Shown here: positions 1 to 5,502 of the stretch, piece after piece
How positions within the stretch are numbered: position 1 is the first letter of the stretch
How the letters are laid out: each line of letters opens with the position of its first letter
Source: a virus
DNA: 64,000 nt
Virus record (IMG/VR): IMGVR_UViG_3300043427_001127
Location: 107,626 to 171,625 of that record
Direction: 5' to 3' (one strand)
Position numbers and translations under genes: made by a program
The notes under the pieces: generated by a model
Told to the model about the DNA's origin: nothing
Seen by the model: only the letters and a program-made list of their open reading frames with translations
Database searches by the model: none

Positions 1-108
1 AAGACGGACTCTTTGTGATATCGTAATACCAAATCCTAAATCAATATCCAAATCAACTGTGTCTCCATCAACGACTCGGTTGATTTTTTTTACTTTGTAA
101 GTATACAT
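1..108 (-). CDS. Staphylococcal-nuclease-like endonuclease (N-terminal part only)
   Basis: Reading leftward from an ATG at 108, 36 codons run off the window edge with no stop. The peptide contains VVDGDTVDLDIDLGFG and then RVRL, which matches the N-terminal beta-barrel of SNase/thermonuclease proteins (the RVVDGDT strand and the following catalytic-loop strand ending in an arginine). Such small nucleases are common in cyanomyoviruses and may degrade host DNA, which is family knowledge. It starts 4 bp after the stop of the next minus-strand gene, so it is the last visible member of a minus operon starting near 705. The catalytic residues further on lie outside the window. Confidence 0.7.
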   Translation of the reverse strand, partial: MYTYKVKKINRVVDGDTVDLDIDLGFGITISQRVRL

Positions 109-112
109 TTTC

Positions 113-409
113 TTAAAGCTTAGTTTTAAGTGCGATTAATGTAGCGAGCAACCCAACCAATGTCTCTATAGACTTGGAGTTTGTATCGTCACATTTGCTA
201 GGAGGAGTTTTATTTTTACTCAACCCATTGACAGTATAAAGATACTGAAGGTTCAATGGATGTTTGATGTTACACACAGCATAGTTGAAGAATACCATTG
301 AGATGATTGCTGTTACAACTGCACCTAGCAACCAACTAATCACCGCATCTAGGTGAGACTTTTTTTCTTTCTTTTCTTCTACTGCTAACTCTTCTGGTGT
401 TTCATTCAT
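113..409 (-). CDS. Small membrane protein of unknown function
   Basis: 98 residues. The N-terminus is acidic and lysine-rich. A hydrophobic helix lies at about residues 22-47 (ISWLLGAVVTAIISMVFF) and a second, weaker one near the C-terminus (ETLVGLLATLIAL). Two membrane segments in a small phage protein would fit a holin or a membrane modifier, but nothing specific identifies it. Its ATG overlaps the stop of the upstream gene by 4 bp (ATGA), which suggests translational coupling, and it ends 4 bp before the nuclease start. Confidence 0.6.
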   Translation of the reverse strand: MNETPEELAVEEKKEKKSHLDAVISWLLGAVVTAIISMVFFNYAVCNIKHPLNLQYLYTVNGLSKNKTPPSKCDDTNSKSIETLVGLLATLIALKTKL

Positions 410-597
410 CGTCCTTCCTCCTTATGAATCCATGTTTTTAACTCGTGTAGATATTGTCTAAGTTCGTCTGCTTTTTGTAGATGCCACGTATTACCACTCT
501 TGAAATACTCTTGAGTGTGGTTGTCTATTGCTTTGAGAATATTATGTATAGGTGCGTTCCAAGGCTCACGTTTGGGAGTGTTCCATTCTCTTGGCAT
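406..597 (-). CDS. Small hypothetical protein
   Basis: 63 residues, charged and soluble, with a likely helical segment rich in Lys, Glu and His (residues 20-60) and several tryptophans. No recognised family. It lies between a 34-residue basic gene and the membrane-protein gene of the same minus operon, with a 4-bp overlap to the latter and a 3-bp gap from the former. Coding is supported mainly by this tight packing. Confidence 0.55.
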   Translation of the reverse strand: MPREWNTPKREPWNAPIHNILKAIDNHTQEYFKSGNTWHLQKADELRQYLHELKTWIHKEEGR

Positions 598-600
598 ACT

Positions 601-705
601 TCACTTTTTCTTACCCCCGTTCTTTGCCTTCTTCGCAGTCGCATTCCCTTGATTTTGCTTAGGTTTTTTGACAGCTTTGCTGCCCTTGTTCTTTGCCTTA
701 GACAT
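601..705 (-). CDS. 34-residue lysine-rich basic peptide
   Basis: ATG at 705, stop TGA at 601-603. The product begins MSKAKNKGSKAVKKPK and is about 40 percent Lys, with further Asn, Gln, Ala and Gly and no hydrophobic core, so it is probably disordered and nucleic-acid binding or structural. This is inference from composition. It is the first gene after a minus-strand late-promoter-like CTAAATA box and stops 3 bp before the next start. No strong ribosome binding site is visible. Confidence 0.45.
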   Translation of the reverse strand: MSKAKNKGSKAVKKPKQNQGNATAKKAKNGGKKK

Positions 706-708
706 GAT

Positions 709-734
709 TCGGTATACCGATACACTATATTTAG
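709..734 (-). promoter_or_regulatory. Late-type promoter (CTAAATA) plus 12-bp palindrome
   Basis: On the minus strand CTAAATA occupies 734-728, about 23 bp before the ATG at 705, matching the late -10 box seen throughout this genome. Between box and gene lies the perfect palindrome TCGGTATACCGA (709-720), which would sit at the start of the transcript and could be an operator or an RNA hairpin. Confidence 0.5.
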
Positions 735-736
735 GA

Positions 737-771
737 GGGGGCTTGACAGAAAGCTAAATACGTGTTATATT
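737..771 (+). promoter_or_regulatory. Host-type promoter GGGGGCTTGACA / TATATT
   Basis: TTGACA at 743-748 and TATATT at 766-771 with a 17-bp spacer. The -35 box lies in the 12-mer GGGGGCTTGACA that recurs at four other promoters here. It points toward the RlpA-like gene at 902 and leaves a leader of about 120 nt. Confidence 0.75.
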
Positions 772-901
772 ATGTTTTCTTCACATTTGTGGAGAGTCTC
801 ATTATTATAACGTGAGTGACAATCAGAGCCCAGGAAGATGCCCCCAGAGATGGTTGCGGTGTACCCCTCTTCTATTGGGATGTAGAGTTCTATTTAACTA
901 A

Positions 902-1264
902 ATGCTTCTTAAAACACTTTCTATTCTCGCCATTGCCGCTGCAGGACTAGCACCCCTTCAAGCAAAGGCAGCGAGCGGATGTTCCCTCGCATCACATTAT
1001 GGAGTTGGTGACGGATATCATGGGCAGACGACTGCAAACGGCGAAAGATACAATGCTTATGGCAACACAACAGCACACAGATGGCTTCCTTTCGGAACTA
1101 GATTGAAGGTTACAAATCAGCGAAATGGTAGGTCAGTCATCGTGCGAGTAAATGATCGCGGTCCTTTCGTAGGTGGAAGGAGCCTTGATTTGTCTTATGG
1201 TGCATTCTCTTCTATTGCTTCCCCAGGTCAAGGCGTCGCAAGCGTCTGCTACACAAGGGTTTGA
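902..1264 (+). CDS. RlpA-like double-psi beta-barrel protein, exported
   Basis: 120 residues with a clear signal peptide (hydrophobic residues 4-20, likely cleavage after the AKA at 21-23). The mature part is one RlpA-type double-psi beta-barrel: SHYG (31-34), TTANGE (43-48), TAHRWLPFGT (57-66) and NDRGPF (84-89). Bacterial RlpA proteins bind septal peptidoglycan, and some are lytic transglycosylases with a conserved Asp and His in these motifs; both D85 and H59 are present. No lipobox cysteine follows the signal peptide, so it is probably periplasmic rather than a lipoprotein. It could weaken the host wall or help lysis. It is preceded by a host-type promoter and followed by a hairpin. Confidence 0.85.
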   Translation: MLLKTLSILAIAAAGLAPLQAKAASGCSLASHYGVGDGYHGQTTANGERYNAYGNTTAHRWLPFGTRLKVTNQRNGRSVIVRVNDRGPFVGGRSLDLSYGAFSSIASPGQGVASVCYTRV

Positions 1265-1281
1265 ATAACTGAATAAATATT

Positions 1282-1306
1282 GGGGAGTGCTGCAGAACTC
1301 CCCTTT
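1282..1306 (+). terminator. Possible terminator hairpin after the RlpA-like gene
   Basis: GGGGAGT (1282-1288) pairs perfectly with ACTCCCC (1297-1303) over an 8-nt loop, followed by only three T. The next ATG is at 1307, so the hairpin may instead control initiation of that gene. Confidence 0.45.
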
Positions 1307-1708
1307 ATGTTTAACTTTCACATTGGCAAGCCCTCTAATAAAACTATTATAACAACCAGTATCGTATTATCTTCTATCATTGCAGCACTCTCCCAATGCA
1401 CTGGAATACATGAAAACAACCTTTGGGATTTACTTGACGAAGTTCAAAGAAAGTTTTTCCCGCAGACTACTATTAACAGGGTTATTGTTAAAGACCCTGA
1501 CAAAGTAAAACGTAGAGTAGAACGAGATGTCACCAATGCCATCGATGATTATTGGAGACAATCTGGTTTATCAAAAGCAGAAGTATACAAACCTCGCTAT
1601 ATAGAAGAAGCAAATGACGAAACATTATGCTACAGTGATGAGTGCAAAGCACTCGCTCCACCAATGAGACTCTGTGCTCCATGGCTTGACAACTGCCCTA
1701 AGCAGTAG
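1307..1708 (+). CDS. Hypothetical membrane-anchored protein
   Basis: 133 residues from the ATG at 1307. A TTG start at 1280 is possible but would place coding sequence across the hairpin. A hydrophobic segment lies at about residues 10-28 (TIITTSIVLSSIIAAL), followed by SQCTG, so it may be a membrane anchor or a poor lipoprotein signal. The rest is charged, with four cysteines near the C-terminus (CYSDEC, LCAPWLDNC) that could form disulfides outside the cytoplasm. No family recognised. Its last codons overlap the promoter of the following tRNA pair. Confidence 0.55.
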   Translation: MFNFHIGKPSNKTIITTSIVLSSIIAALSQCTGIHENNLWDLLDEVQRKFFPQTTINRVIVKDPDKVKRRVERDVTNAIDDYWRQSGLSKAEVYKPRYIEEANDETLCYSDECKALAPPMRLCAPWLDNCPKQ

Positions 1709-1714
1709 TATAAT
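1686..1714 (+). promoter_or_regulatory. Consensus promoter for tRNA-Arg/tRNA-Val
   Basis: TTGACA (1686-1691), 17 bp, TATAAT (1709-1714): a full consensus match. The transcript would start within a few bases of tRNA-Arg at 1723. The -35 box lies inside the coding end of the gene before. Confidence 0.85.
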
Positions 1715-1722
1715 ACTCTCAT

Positions 1723-1796
1723 GTCTCGGTAGCTCAGTTGGATAGAGCATCTGCCTTCTAAGCAGTTGGTCACAGGTTCAAGTCCTGTCCGAGACG
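1723..1796 (+). tRNA. tRNA-Arg (TCT)
   Basis: Seven-bp acceptor stem GTCTCGG/CCGAGAC, standard D and T arms (GGTTCAAGTCC), anticodon loop CTTCTAA with TCT reading AGA and AGG. The 3' CCA is encoded (1797-1799) and the next tRNA starts at the following base. Confidence 0.95.
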
Positions 1797-1799
1797 CCA

Positions 1800-1871
1800 G
1801 GGCGATTAACTCAGCGGTAGAGTGGCCTCCTTACAAGTGGTAAGTCACTGGTTCGATTCCAGTATCGCCCA
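1800..1871 (+). tRNA. tRNA-Val (TAC)
   Basis: Acceptor stem GGGCGAT/ATCGCCC, T arm GGTTCGATTCC, anticodon loop CTTACAA with TAC. It directly abuts the CCA of tRNA-Arg, so the two are one transcript. CCA is not encoded. Confidence 0.95.
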
Positions 1872-1879
1872 TATAAACT

Positions 1880-2110
1880 ATGAATACATACTATATTTCT
1901 TTAATACTAATCTGTGCTCTGGTGTATATCATCTGGCAGGATCCAAATGTACCAGAGTACATTAACCTAAGGATAAAGTTAATGCATATCAACTTTATTC
2001 GGTGGAACATGGCAAGAAATATGAAGCGACAACTTGATAGAGAATCTAAAAAAATGCAAAAAGAAATGGCAGAGTGGTTAAAAGAAAAAAATGGCAAAGA
2101 TCAGATGTAA
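1880..2110 (+). CDS. Small hypothetical protein with one membrane segment
   Basis: 76 residues. The N-terminus is a hydrophobic helix (residues 3-19, YYISLILICALVYIIW), followed by a long charged helix rich in Lys, Glu, Arg and Met (45-75). This fits a single-pass inner-membrane protein with a cytoplasmic coil. No family recognised. It begins 8 bp after tRNA-Val and overlaps the next gene by 20 bp. Confidence 0.5.
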   Translation: MNTYYISLILICALVYIIWQDPNVPEYINLRIKLMHINFIRWNMARNMKRQLDRESKKMQKEMAEWLKEKNGKDQM

Positions 2111-2348
2111 CGCATGTGGCGTAGAGTTAGAAGTATATCAACCAAACAAAAGCAAGTCATGTGGCTGCGATAATCATACCCTTCTGAGGTTAGATAGAAG
2201 TGGTATGCCTATTATCAGTGGCAATGACTTGTCGCACATTACTGCTGTTGATGGAGTCGGAAAACCGAAAGAGAAAAAGGTTGACAATCCTCCCGTAGCA
2301 GGTTATACTAAGAGAATACCCAGAAAACTGGACTTTGAAATCCGCTAG
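2091..2348 (+). CDS. Small zinc-ribbon-like hypothetical protein
   Basis: 85 residues. CNAC at 6-9 and CGC at 24-26 could make a four-cysteine metal site of zinc-ribbon type. The remainder is polar with a basic C-terminus. I do not recognise a named family. Its final G (2348) is also the first base of the following tRNA-Ser, so the gene and tRNA share a base. Confidence 0.55.
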   Translation: MAKIRCNACGVELEVYQPNKSKSCGCDNHTLLRLDRSGMPIISGNDLSHITAVDGVGKPKEKKVDNPPVAGYTKRIPRKLDFEIR

Positions 2349-2436
2349 GAAGTGTGGCAGAGCGGCTTAATGCAGCGGTTTGCTAAACCGCCGATGTCTT
2401 TATGGGCATCCGTTGGTTCAAATCCAACCACTTCCG
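2348..2436 (+). tRNA. tRNA-Ser (GCT)
   Basis: Acceptor GGAAGTG/CACTTCC, long variable arm (class II), anticodon loop TTGCTAA with GCT reading AGC and AGU, discriminator G73 as expected for serine. It begins on the last base of the preceding stop codon. Confidence 0.95.
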
Positions 2437-2481
2437 TTGCCCTATGGGCATGACATGTCGTTTAAATCTTAAGAAACTATT

Positions 2482-3336
2482 ATGATTCGTTCATTTATTG
2501 CTGCTGGCGTCGCTGCTGCTTCTATTGCTGCTCCCGCCATGGCACAAGTCACCAGTGTGACTCAACTGAAAGATGTGCAACCTACTGATTGGTCGTATCA
2601 GGCTATCTCTAACCTGATCTCTCGCTACGGTTGTGTTGCTGGTTACCCCAATGGCACTTTCCAGCCTGGTCAACCTGCTTCCCGTGCTGAGCTCGCCGCT
2701 CTCACCAACGCTTGCCTTGACCGCATCAGCGAGTATCAGAGCGCCGCTGACGCTGCTCTGGCTGCCGCTCTACGCGCTCAGTTCTCCAAAGAGATTGCTG
2801 CTACTAACACCCGCGTGAGCGCCCTTGAGGTCGCTGCTGCTCGCAAGGCACAAGGCGTTGGTAACTACGTTGGTCTTGGCGTTCTGCTGAATAAGCAAGG
2901 CGTTGACGGTGGTGGTAAGACTGCCAACAGCACCATCTCTGGTGGTACTCTCCAAGCTCGCTATGCTGTGAAGACTTTCGGCAACCAGAATGCTGTATCG
3001 GTTCGCCCTTACATTAATGCTGTTGCTGGACCTGATAGCAACATCGGTGCCGCTGGTGGTGCTATGCTCTCTTATGACTGGAGCATCGCCCGCAAGGCAG
3101 GTGTAAGCGCCGCTAACATCTATGCCGCTGCTGGTTACCAAGTTCCTTTTGTCAATGGTGTTGAAGCAAACTCTCAGTCTGCTGTAGGCACTGGTACTGC
3201 TGTGCTTGCTCTTGGTTTGGAAGGTCGCATCACTAACTCTCTGATTGGTTTTGCTGATCTGAAGTTCCCTACTGAGAAAGTTGGTACGGGTTCTTACTCT
3301 CCTGTGTTCACTACGGGTCTTGGATTCAAGTTCTGA
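2482..3336 (+). CDS. SLH-domain outer-membrane porin-like protein
   Basis: 284 residues. A signal peptide (1-21, ending APAMA) is followed by one S-layer homology domain (about 29-80: DVQPTDWSYQAI, GYPNGTFQPGQPASRAEL), an Ala-rich coiled-coil stretch (85-125), then beta-rich sequence ending in Phe (GLGFKF), typical of outer-membrane barrels. This is the architecture of cyanobacterial SLH porins, whose SLH domain anchors to peptidoglycan, but the barrel region is only about 155 residues against several hundred in host porins. It may replace or mimic a host outer-membrane protein, which is inference. The coding sequence is visibly richer in GCT and CGC codons than its neighbours, like psbA and gp32, suggesting high expression or host origin. 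Confidence 0.8.
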   Translation: MIRSFIAAGVAAASIAAPAMAQVTSVTQLKDVQPTDWSYQAISNLISRYGCVAGYPNGTFQPGQPASRAELAALTNACLDRISEYQSAADAALAAALRAQFSKEIAATNTRVSALEVAAARKAQGVGNYVGLGVLLNKQGVDGGGKTANSTISGGTLQARYAVKTFGNQNAVSVRPYINAVAGPDSNIGAAGGAMLSYDWSIARKAGVSAANIYAAAGYQVPFVNGVEANSQSAVGTGTAVLALGLEGRITNSLIGFADLKFPTEKVGTGSYSPVFTTGLGFKF

Positions 3337-3342
3337 TAAGTG

Positions 3343-3717
3343 ATGAAAAAACTCTTCAAGCGTTGGAAAAATAGACCAAGAACTCGCCAAGGGTGGATTG
3401 ATTTATATGTTTCATATTTGAAGAGGATACCAGAGAGGCAATACTTTCCAATCTTTGTATTGCTCTCTCTGTATTTCGTGGTTCCGTATAGTGAGTTTGT
3501 AGTCACTGCACTCATACCACTATACTTTCTCTTCGAGAAACAAGTTCGTTGGTTCTTTAGTAAGATTCCAATGCCAGACTATCTGAGAATAGGTGGCTCA
3601 GTTATATTCTTTTTGGTTATGATTGATGACTACCTGTTCTACTTTGCTATCATGGCATTCGCTGCTTGGAGCGCCAAGCAACTGAAGAAAACAAAAGAGT
3701 CCGACGAGGGGGCTTGA
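3343..3717 (+). CDS. Hypothetical membrane protein with three or four helices
   Basis: 124 residues from ATG 3343 (an in-frame GTG lies at 3340). The basic N-terminus MKKLFKRWKNR is followed by hydrophobic segments near residues 34-62 and 76-109 (IFVLLSLYFVV, VIFFLVMIDDYLFYF). It begins seven bases after the SLH-protein stop, so the two are probably one transcript. The stop TGA (3715-3717) lies inside the TTGACA of the next promoter, and the last residues Gly-Ala are encoded by the G-rich promoter block. No family recognised. Confidence 0.6.
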   Translation: MKKLFKRWKNRPRTRQGWIDLYVSYLKRIPERQYFPIFVLLSLYFVVPYSEFVVTALIPLYFLFEKQVRWFFSKIPMPDYLRIGGSVIFFLVMIDDYLFYFAIMAFAAWSAKQLKKTKESDEGA

Positions 3718-3742
3718 CATGCTCCCGACCCTCCTATATAAT
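3708..3742 (+). promoter_or_regulatory. Host-type promoter GGGGGCTTGACA / TATAAT
   Basis: TTGACA 3714-3719, 17-bp spacer, TATAAT 3737-3742. After the -10 box comes ATGAGGGTCAAC, shared exactly with the promoter at 7075-7108. It drives tRNA-Ser(TGA) starting at 3759. Confidence 0.9.
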
Positions 3743-3758
3743 ATGAGGGTCAACAAAT

Positions 3759-3843
3759 GGAAGTGTGGCCGAGTGGTTTAAGGCACTTGTCTTGAAAACA
3801 AGCATGGTGAAAGCCATCGTGGGTTCAAATCCTACCACTTCCG
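3759..3843 (+). tRNA. tRNA-Ser (TGA)
   Basis: Acceptor GGAAGTG/CACTTCC, class II with long variable arm, anticodon stem CTTGT/ACAAG with TGA, discriminator G. It is a second serine tRNA, complementary in codon range to the GCT one at 2348. Confidence 0.95.
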
Positions 3844-3975
3844 CTTGGTACTCGTTAGGCAGATAGCCTAGAAGGAGACCAACTTATCACAAGCGCCTGG
3901 AGATAAACTTGTCTGCTGTGATACGACAGAGGGTAAGTCCCTGTTATATCCTTGAGGTATATCACACTTACTCCA
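3844..3975 (+). ncRNA. Candidate structured RNA between tRNA-Ser and tRNA-Pro
   Basis: The 135-nt gap has no open frame but three consecutive helices. TTGGT (3845-3849) pairs with ACCAA (3878-3882) around TAGGC/GCCTA (3856-3860/3866-3870). TATCACA (3885-3891) pairs with TGTGATA (3917-3923). GGGTAAGT (3931-3938) pairs with ACTTACTC (3966-3973, one GU). It should be co-transcribed with the tRNAs. T4 carries two stable RNAs of unknown role in its tRNA cluster (RNA C and RNA D), and this may be a functional counterpart. Function unknown. Confidence 0.5.
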
Positions 3976-3978
3976 TCA

Positions 3979-4052
3979 CGGGATGTAGCTCAGTTTGGTA
4001 GAGCACTCGCTTTGGGAGCGAGGGGCCGTAGGTTCAAATCCTATCATCCCGA
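3979..4052 (+). tRNA. tRNA-Pro (TGG)
   Basis: Acceptor CGGGATG/CATCCCG, anticodon stem CTCGC/GCGAG with loop TTTGGGA and anticodon TGG, T arm GGTTCAAATCC, discriminator A. Confidence 0.95.
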
Positions 4053-4073
4053 TTCTTCTTAGAGGAGATGTTA

Positions 4074-4346
4074 ATGATTTCGCAACTGGTTATTTACACA
4101 CGAGATAACTGTGAATATTGTCGTAAACTCAAGGTCATCCTTGATAGTTTTACTGTCAAATACACACAGTACAAACTGGATGTTGACTTTGATAGGGAAA
4201 CATTCTATAATGAGTTTGGTGAAGGTTCTACATTTCCTCAGGTGACCCTTGATGGTCACTCTGTTGGGGGTTGTACTGAAACCATTGAATACCTAACCAG
4301 CATTGGTTGCCTACAAGAAGAAAAAGACATGGAGTGTATGGTATGA
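4074..4346 (+). CDS. nrdC: Glutaredoxin
   Basis: 90 residues, the normal size for a monothiol/dithiol glutaredoxin fold. The N-terminal strand VIYT is followed by CEYC (C13, C16), the active-site CxxC. TFPQV supplies the cis-proline and GGCTE the glutathione-binding glycine pair. T4 NrdC serves as reductant for ribonucleotide reductase; that role is likely but no reductase gene lies in this window. ATG 4074 is preferred over 4068 because AGAGGAG (4061-4067) is then correctly spaced. The stop overlaps the next ATG. A second glutaredoxin lies at 15848. Confidence 0.88.
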   Translation: MISQLVIYTRDNCEYCRKLKVILDSFTVKYTQYKLDVDFDRETFYNEFGEGSTFPQVTLDGHSVGGCTETIEYLTSIGCLQEEKDMECMV

Positions 4347-4504
4347 AAACGATCACAGAAGAAACTTTTTGTCACGACTTTGATGAGATTATGGACAACG
4401 TGATGCTTAACAAAGAAAGTTTTATCATTACCACATCAGATGGTAGTGATGTTCTTCTGATGCCATACGAAAACTATGAGCGAATACAAGGGGAGTTAGC
4501 TTAG
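4343..4504 (+). CDS. Phd/YefM-like antitoxin, orphan
   Basis: 53 residues: MKTITEETFCHDFDEIMDNV, then SFIITTSDGSDVLLMPYENYERI. This matches the Phd/YefM antitoxin core, where an N-terminal DNA-binding sheet includes a strand like ITTxDGxxVxLxxYExY. Antitoxins of this family are usually 70-90 residues with a C-terminal toxin-binding tail, which is missing here. No toxin gene follows; instead the last 15 nt of the frame are the 5' end of a tRNA-Ala gene. It may counter a host toxin or act only as a repressor, which is inference. ATGA overlap with the glutaredoxin stop; ribosome binding site GGAG at 4331. Confidence 0.65.
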   Translation: MKTITEETFCHDFDEIMDNVMLNKESFIITTSDGSDVLLMPYENYERIQGELA

Positions 4505-4562
4505 TTGGTAGAGCGCCTGCTTTGCAAGCAGGAGGTCAGGGGTTCAAATCCCCTACTCTCCA
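4490..4562 (+). tRNA. tRNA-Ala (TGC)
   Basis: Acceptor GGGGAGT/ACTCTCC with one GU pair, anticodon stem CCTGC/GCAGG, anticodon TGC, T arm GGGGTTCAAATCCCC. Its first 15 nt encode the last four codons and stop of the antitoxin-like gene. Confidence 0.95.
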
Positions 4563-4565
4563 TAA

Positions 4566-4658
4566 GGGGGTGTAGCTCAATTGGCAGAGCGAGAAGCTTA
4601 TACCTTCTGTATGCACCAGATTAGTGCGCGGTTGGGGGTTCGACTCCCTCCACCCCTA
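4566..4658 (+). tRNA. tRNA with anticodon TAT (Ile-type) and unusual long variable arm
   Basis: Acceptor GGGGGTG/CACCCCT (terminal GU), TA at positions 8-9, D arm GCTC/GAGC, anticodon stem AGAAG/CTTCT with 7-nt loop CTTATAC (TAT, reading AUA), T stem GGGGG/CCCTC. Between the anticodon and T stems lie 25 nt (4609-4633) that form an extra arm TGCAC/GTGCG. The D arm is of the class I kind, yet class I tRNAs have a 4-5-nt variable loop. It may be an isoleucine tRNA with an insertion, or a decayed or chimeric tRNA. Confidence 0.7.
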
Positions 4659-4674
4659 TTAGGATAGATAAAAA

Positions 4675-5295
4675 ATGAAACTGATTAAACATACAAATTA
4701 CGTATACGAATATCAAAACTTTGTAAGTGATGATGTGTGTGATCACGTAACATCAATCATGCAATCTTCAAATATTTCTTCCGAAATATGGAATGCTGGC
4801 AGAAATGATATTAGAAATAATAATGTTATTAACTTAACAACTTATAAAACTATACAGGGTTGGACAGATCAAAATACTTTACAAAACCTACATAGTGTAG
4901 ATAGTATTTCTCACGAAGTTTTTTCAAAAGTATACCGTGAGTATCTAAAAGATTGCCCTAGGTTATCTTTTACTATGATAAGACAAAAAATCTTAAACTT
5001 TGGTAGTGCGTATTACTATCGAACTTATGATGAAAAAGATTATTATGATTGGCATATAGATCATGATCTTCAAGAAGAAAATCTTCTTTCATTTTTATGG
5101 TACTTGAATGAAGATTATTCTGGTGGAAAACTTATGTTCTTAAATGATAAGATTTCTATTCAACCAAAGAAAGGAAGTCTAATATGTTTTCCTGTTGGTC
5201 ATTGGTGGGTACACAAATCATCACCAATAAAATCTGGGAATAAAAAAGTGATTTGGACTTGCTTTTTTAAAGATAGGGAGAAAAAAAATGTATGA
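4675..5295 (+). CDS. 2OG-Fe(II) oxygenase
   Basis: 206 residues. The prolyl-4-hydroxylase-like double-stranded beta-helix is recognisable by H127-x-D129 (in DWHIDHD), SFLWYLNEDYSGGKL (a typical core strand and turn), PKKGSLICFP and the distal H180 (WWVHKSSPI), with K190/K191 in the place of the 2OG-binding basic residue. These enzymes hydroxylate proteins or small molecules using 2-oxoglutarate and iron; the substrate is unknown. Two further members lie at 56289 and 57835. The gene is AT-rich, starts 16 bp after a tRNA and overlaps the next gene by 8 bp. Confidence 0.85.
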   Translation: MKLIKHTNYVYEYQNFVSDDVCDHVTSIMQSSNISSEIWNAGRNDIRNNNVINLTTYKTIQGWTDQNTLQNLHSVDSISHEVFSKVYREYLKDCPRLSFTMIRQKILNFGSAYYYRTYDEKDYYDWHIDHDLQEENLLSFLWYLNEDYSGGKLMFLNDKISIQPKKGSLICFPVGHWWVHKSSPIKSGNKKVIWTCFFKDREKKNV

Positions 5296-5500
5296 AAATC
5301 AAACAGATTTTGAATGGCACCTTTTTGAGTTTGGTAAAAAAGTAGAATACATTCTTGCTGCAGAGCTTGCAGGCAAAGAAGATGCTAACGAAGCATACAA
5401 AAAGATTAAACATTTGTTTGAAGACCTCAAAAAGTTTCGCAAACAAGAAAAGAAACAAGATCATCCATTAGATTACGACCAAATCCCTGATAGGTATTGA
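5288..5500 (+). CDS. Small charged hypothetical protein
   Basis: 70 residues, Lys- and Glu-rich, probably two helices (8-55) and a polar tail ending DQIPDRY. The ribosome binding site GGGAG (5276-5280) is well spaced from ATG 5288, which overlaps the oxygenase gene by 8 bp. No family recognised. Confidence 0.6.
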   Translation: MYENQTDFEWHLFEFGKKVEYILAAELAGKEDANEAYKKIKHLFEDLKKFRKQEKKQDHPLDYDQIPDRY

Positions 5501-5502
5501 TT

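Noticed and set aside
481-810. A 109-codon plus-strand frame across the small minus genes and the promoter
   Set aside because: It crosses a consensus promoter and lies opposite a packed minus operon; the product is low-complexity and unlike any family.
838-885. A 15-codon frame with a GGAAG ribosome site in the RlpA leader
   Set aside because: Too short to support; could be a leader peptide but nothing beyond position suggests it.
1723-1871. Integration (att) site at the tRNA genes
   Set aside because: No integrase gene, direct repeat or tRNA fragment seen; this is a lytic T4-like genome.
2770-3390. A 206-codon open frame on the minus strand opposite the SLH porin-like gene
   Set aside because: Shadow of a biased GC-richer coding sequence; the plus frame has a signal peptide and known domains.
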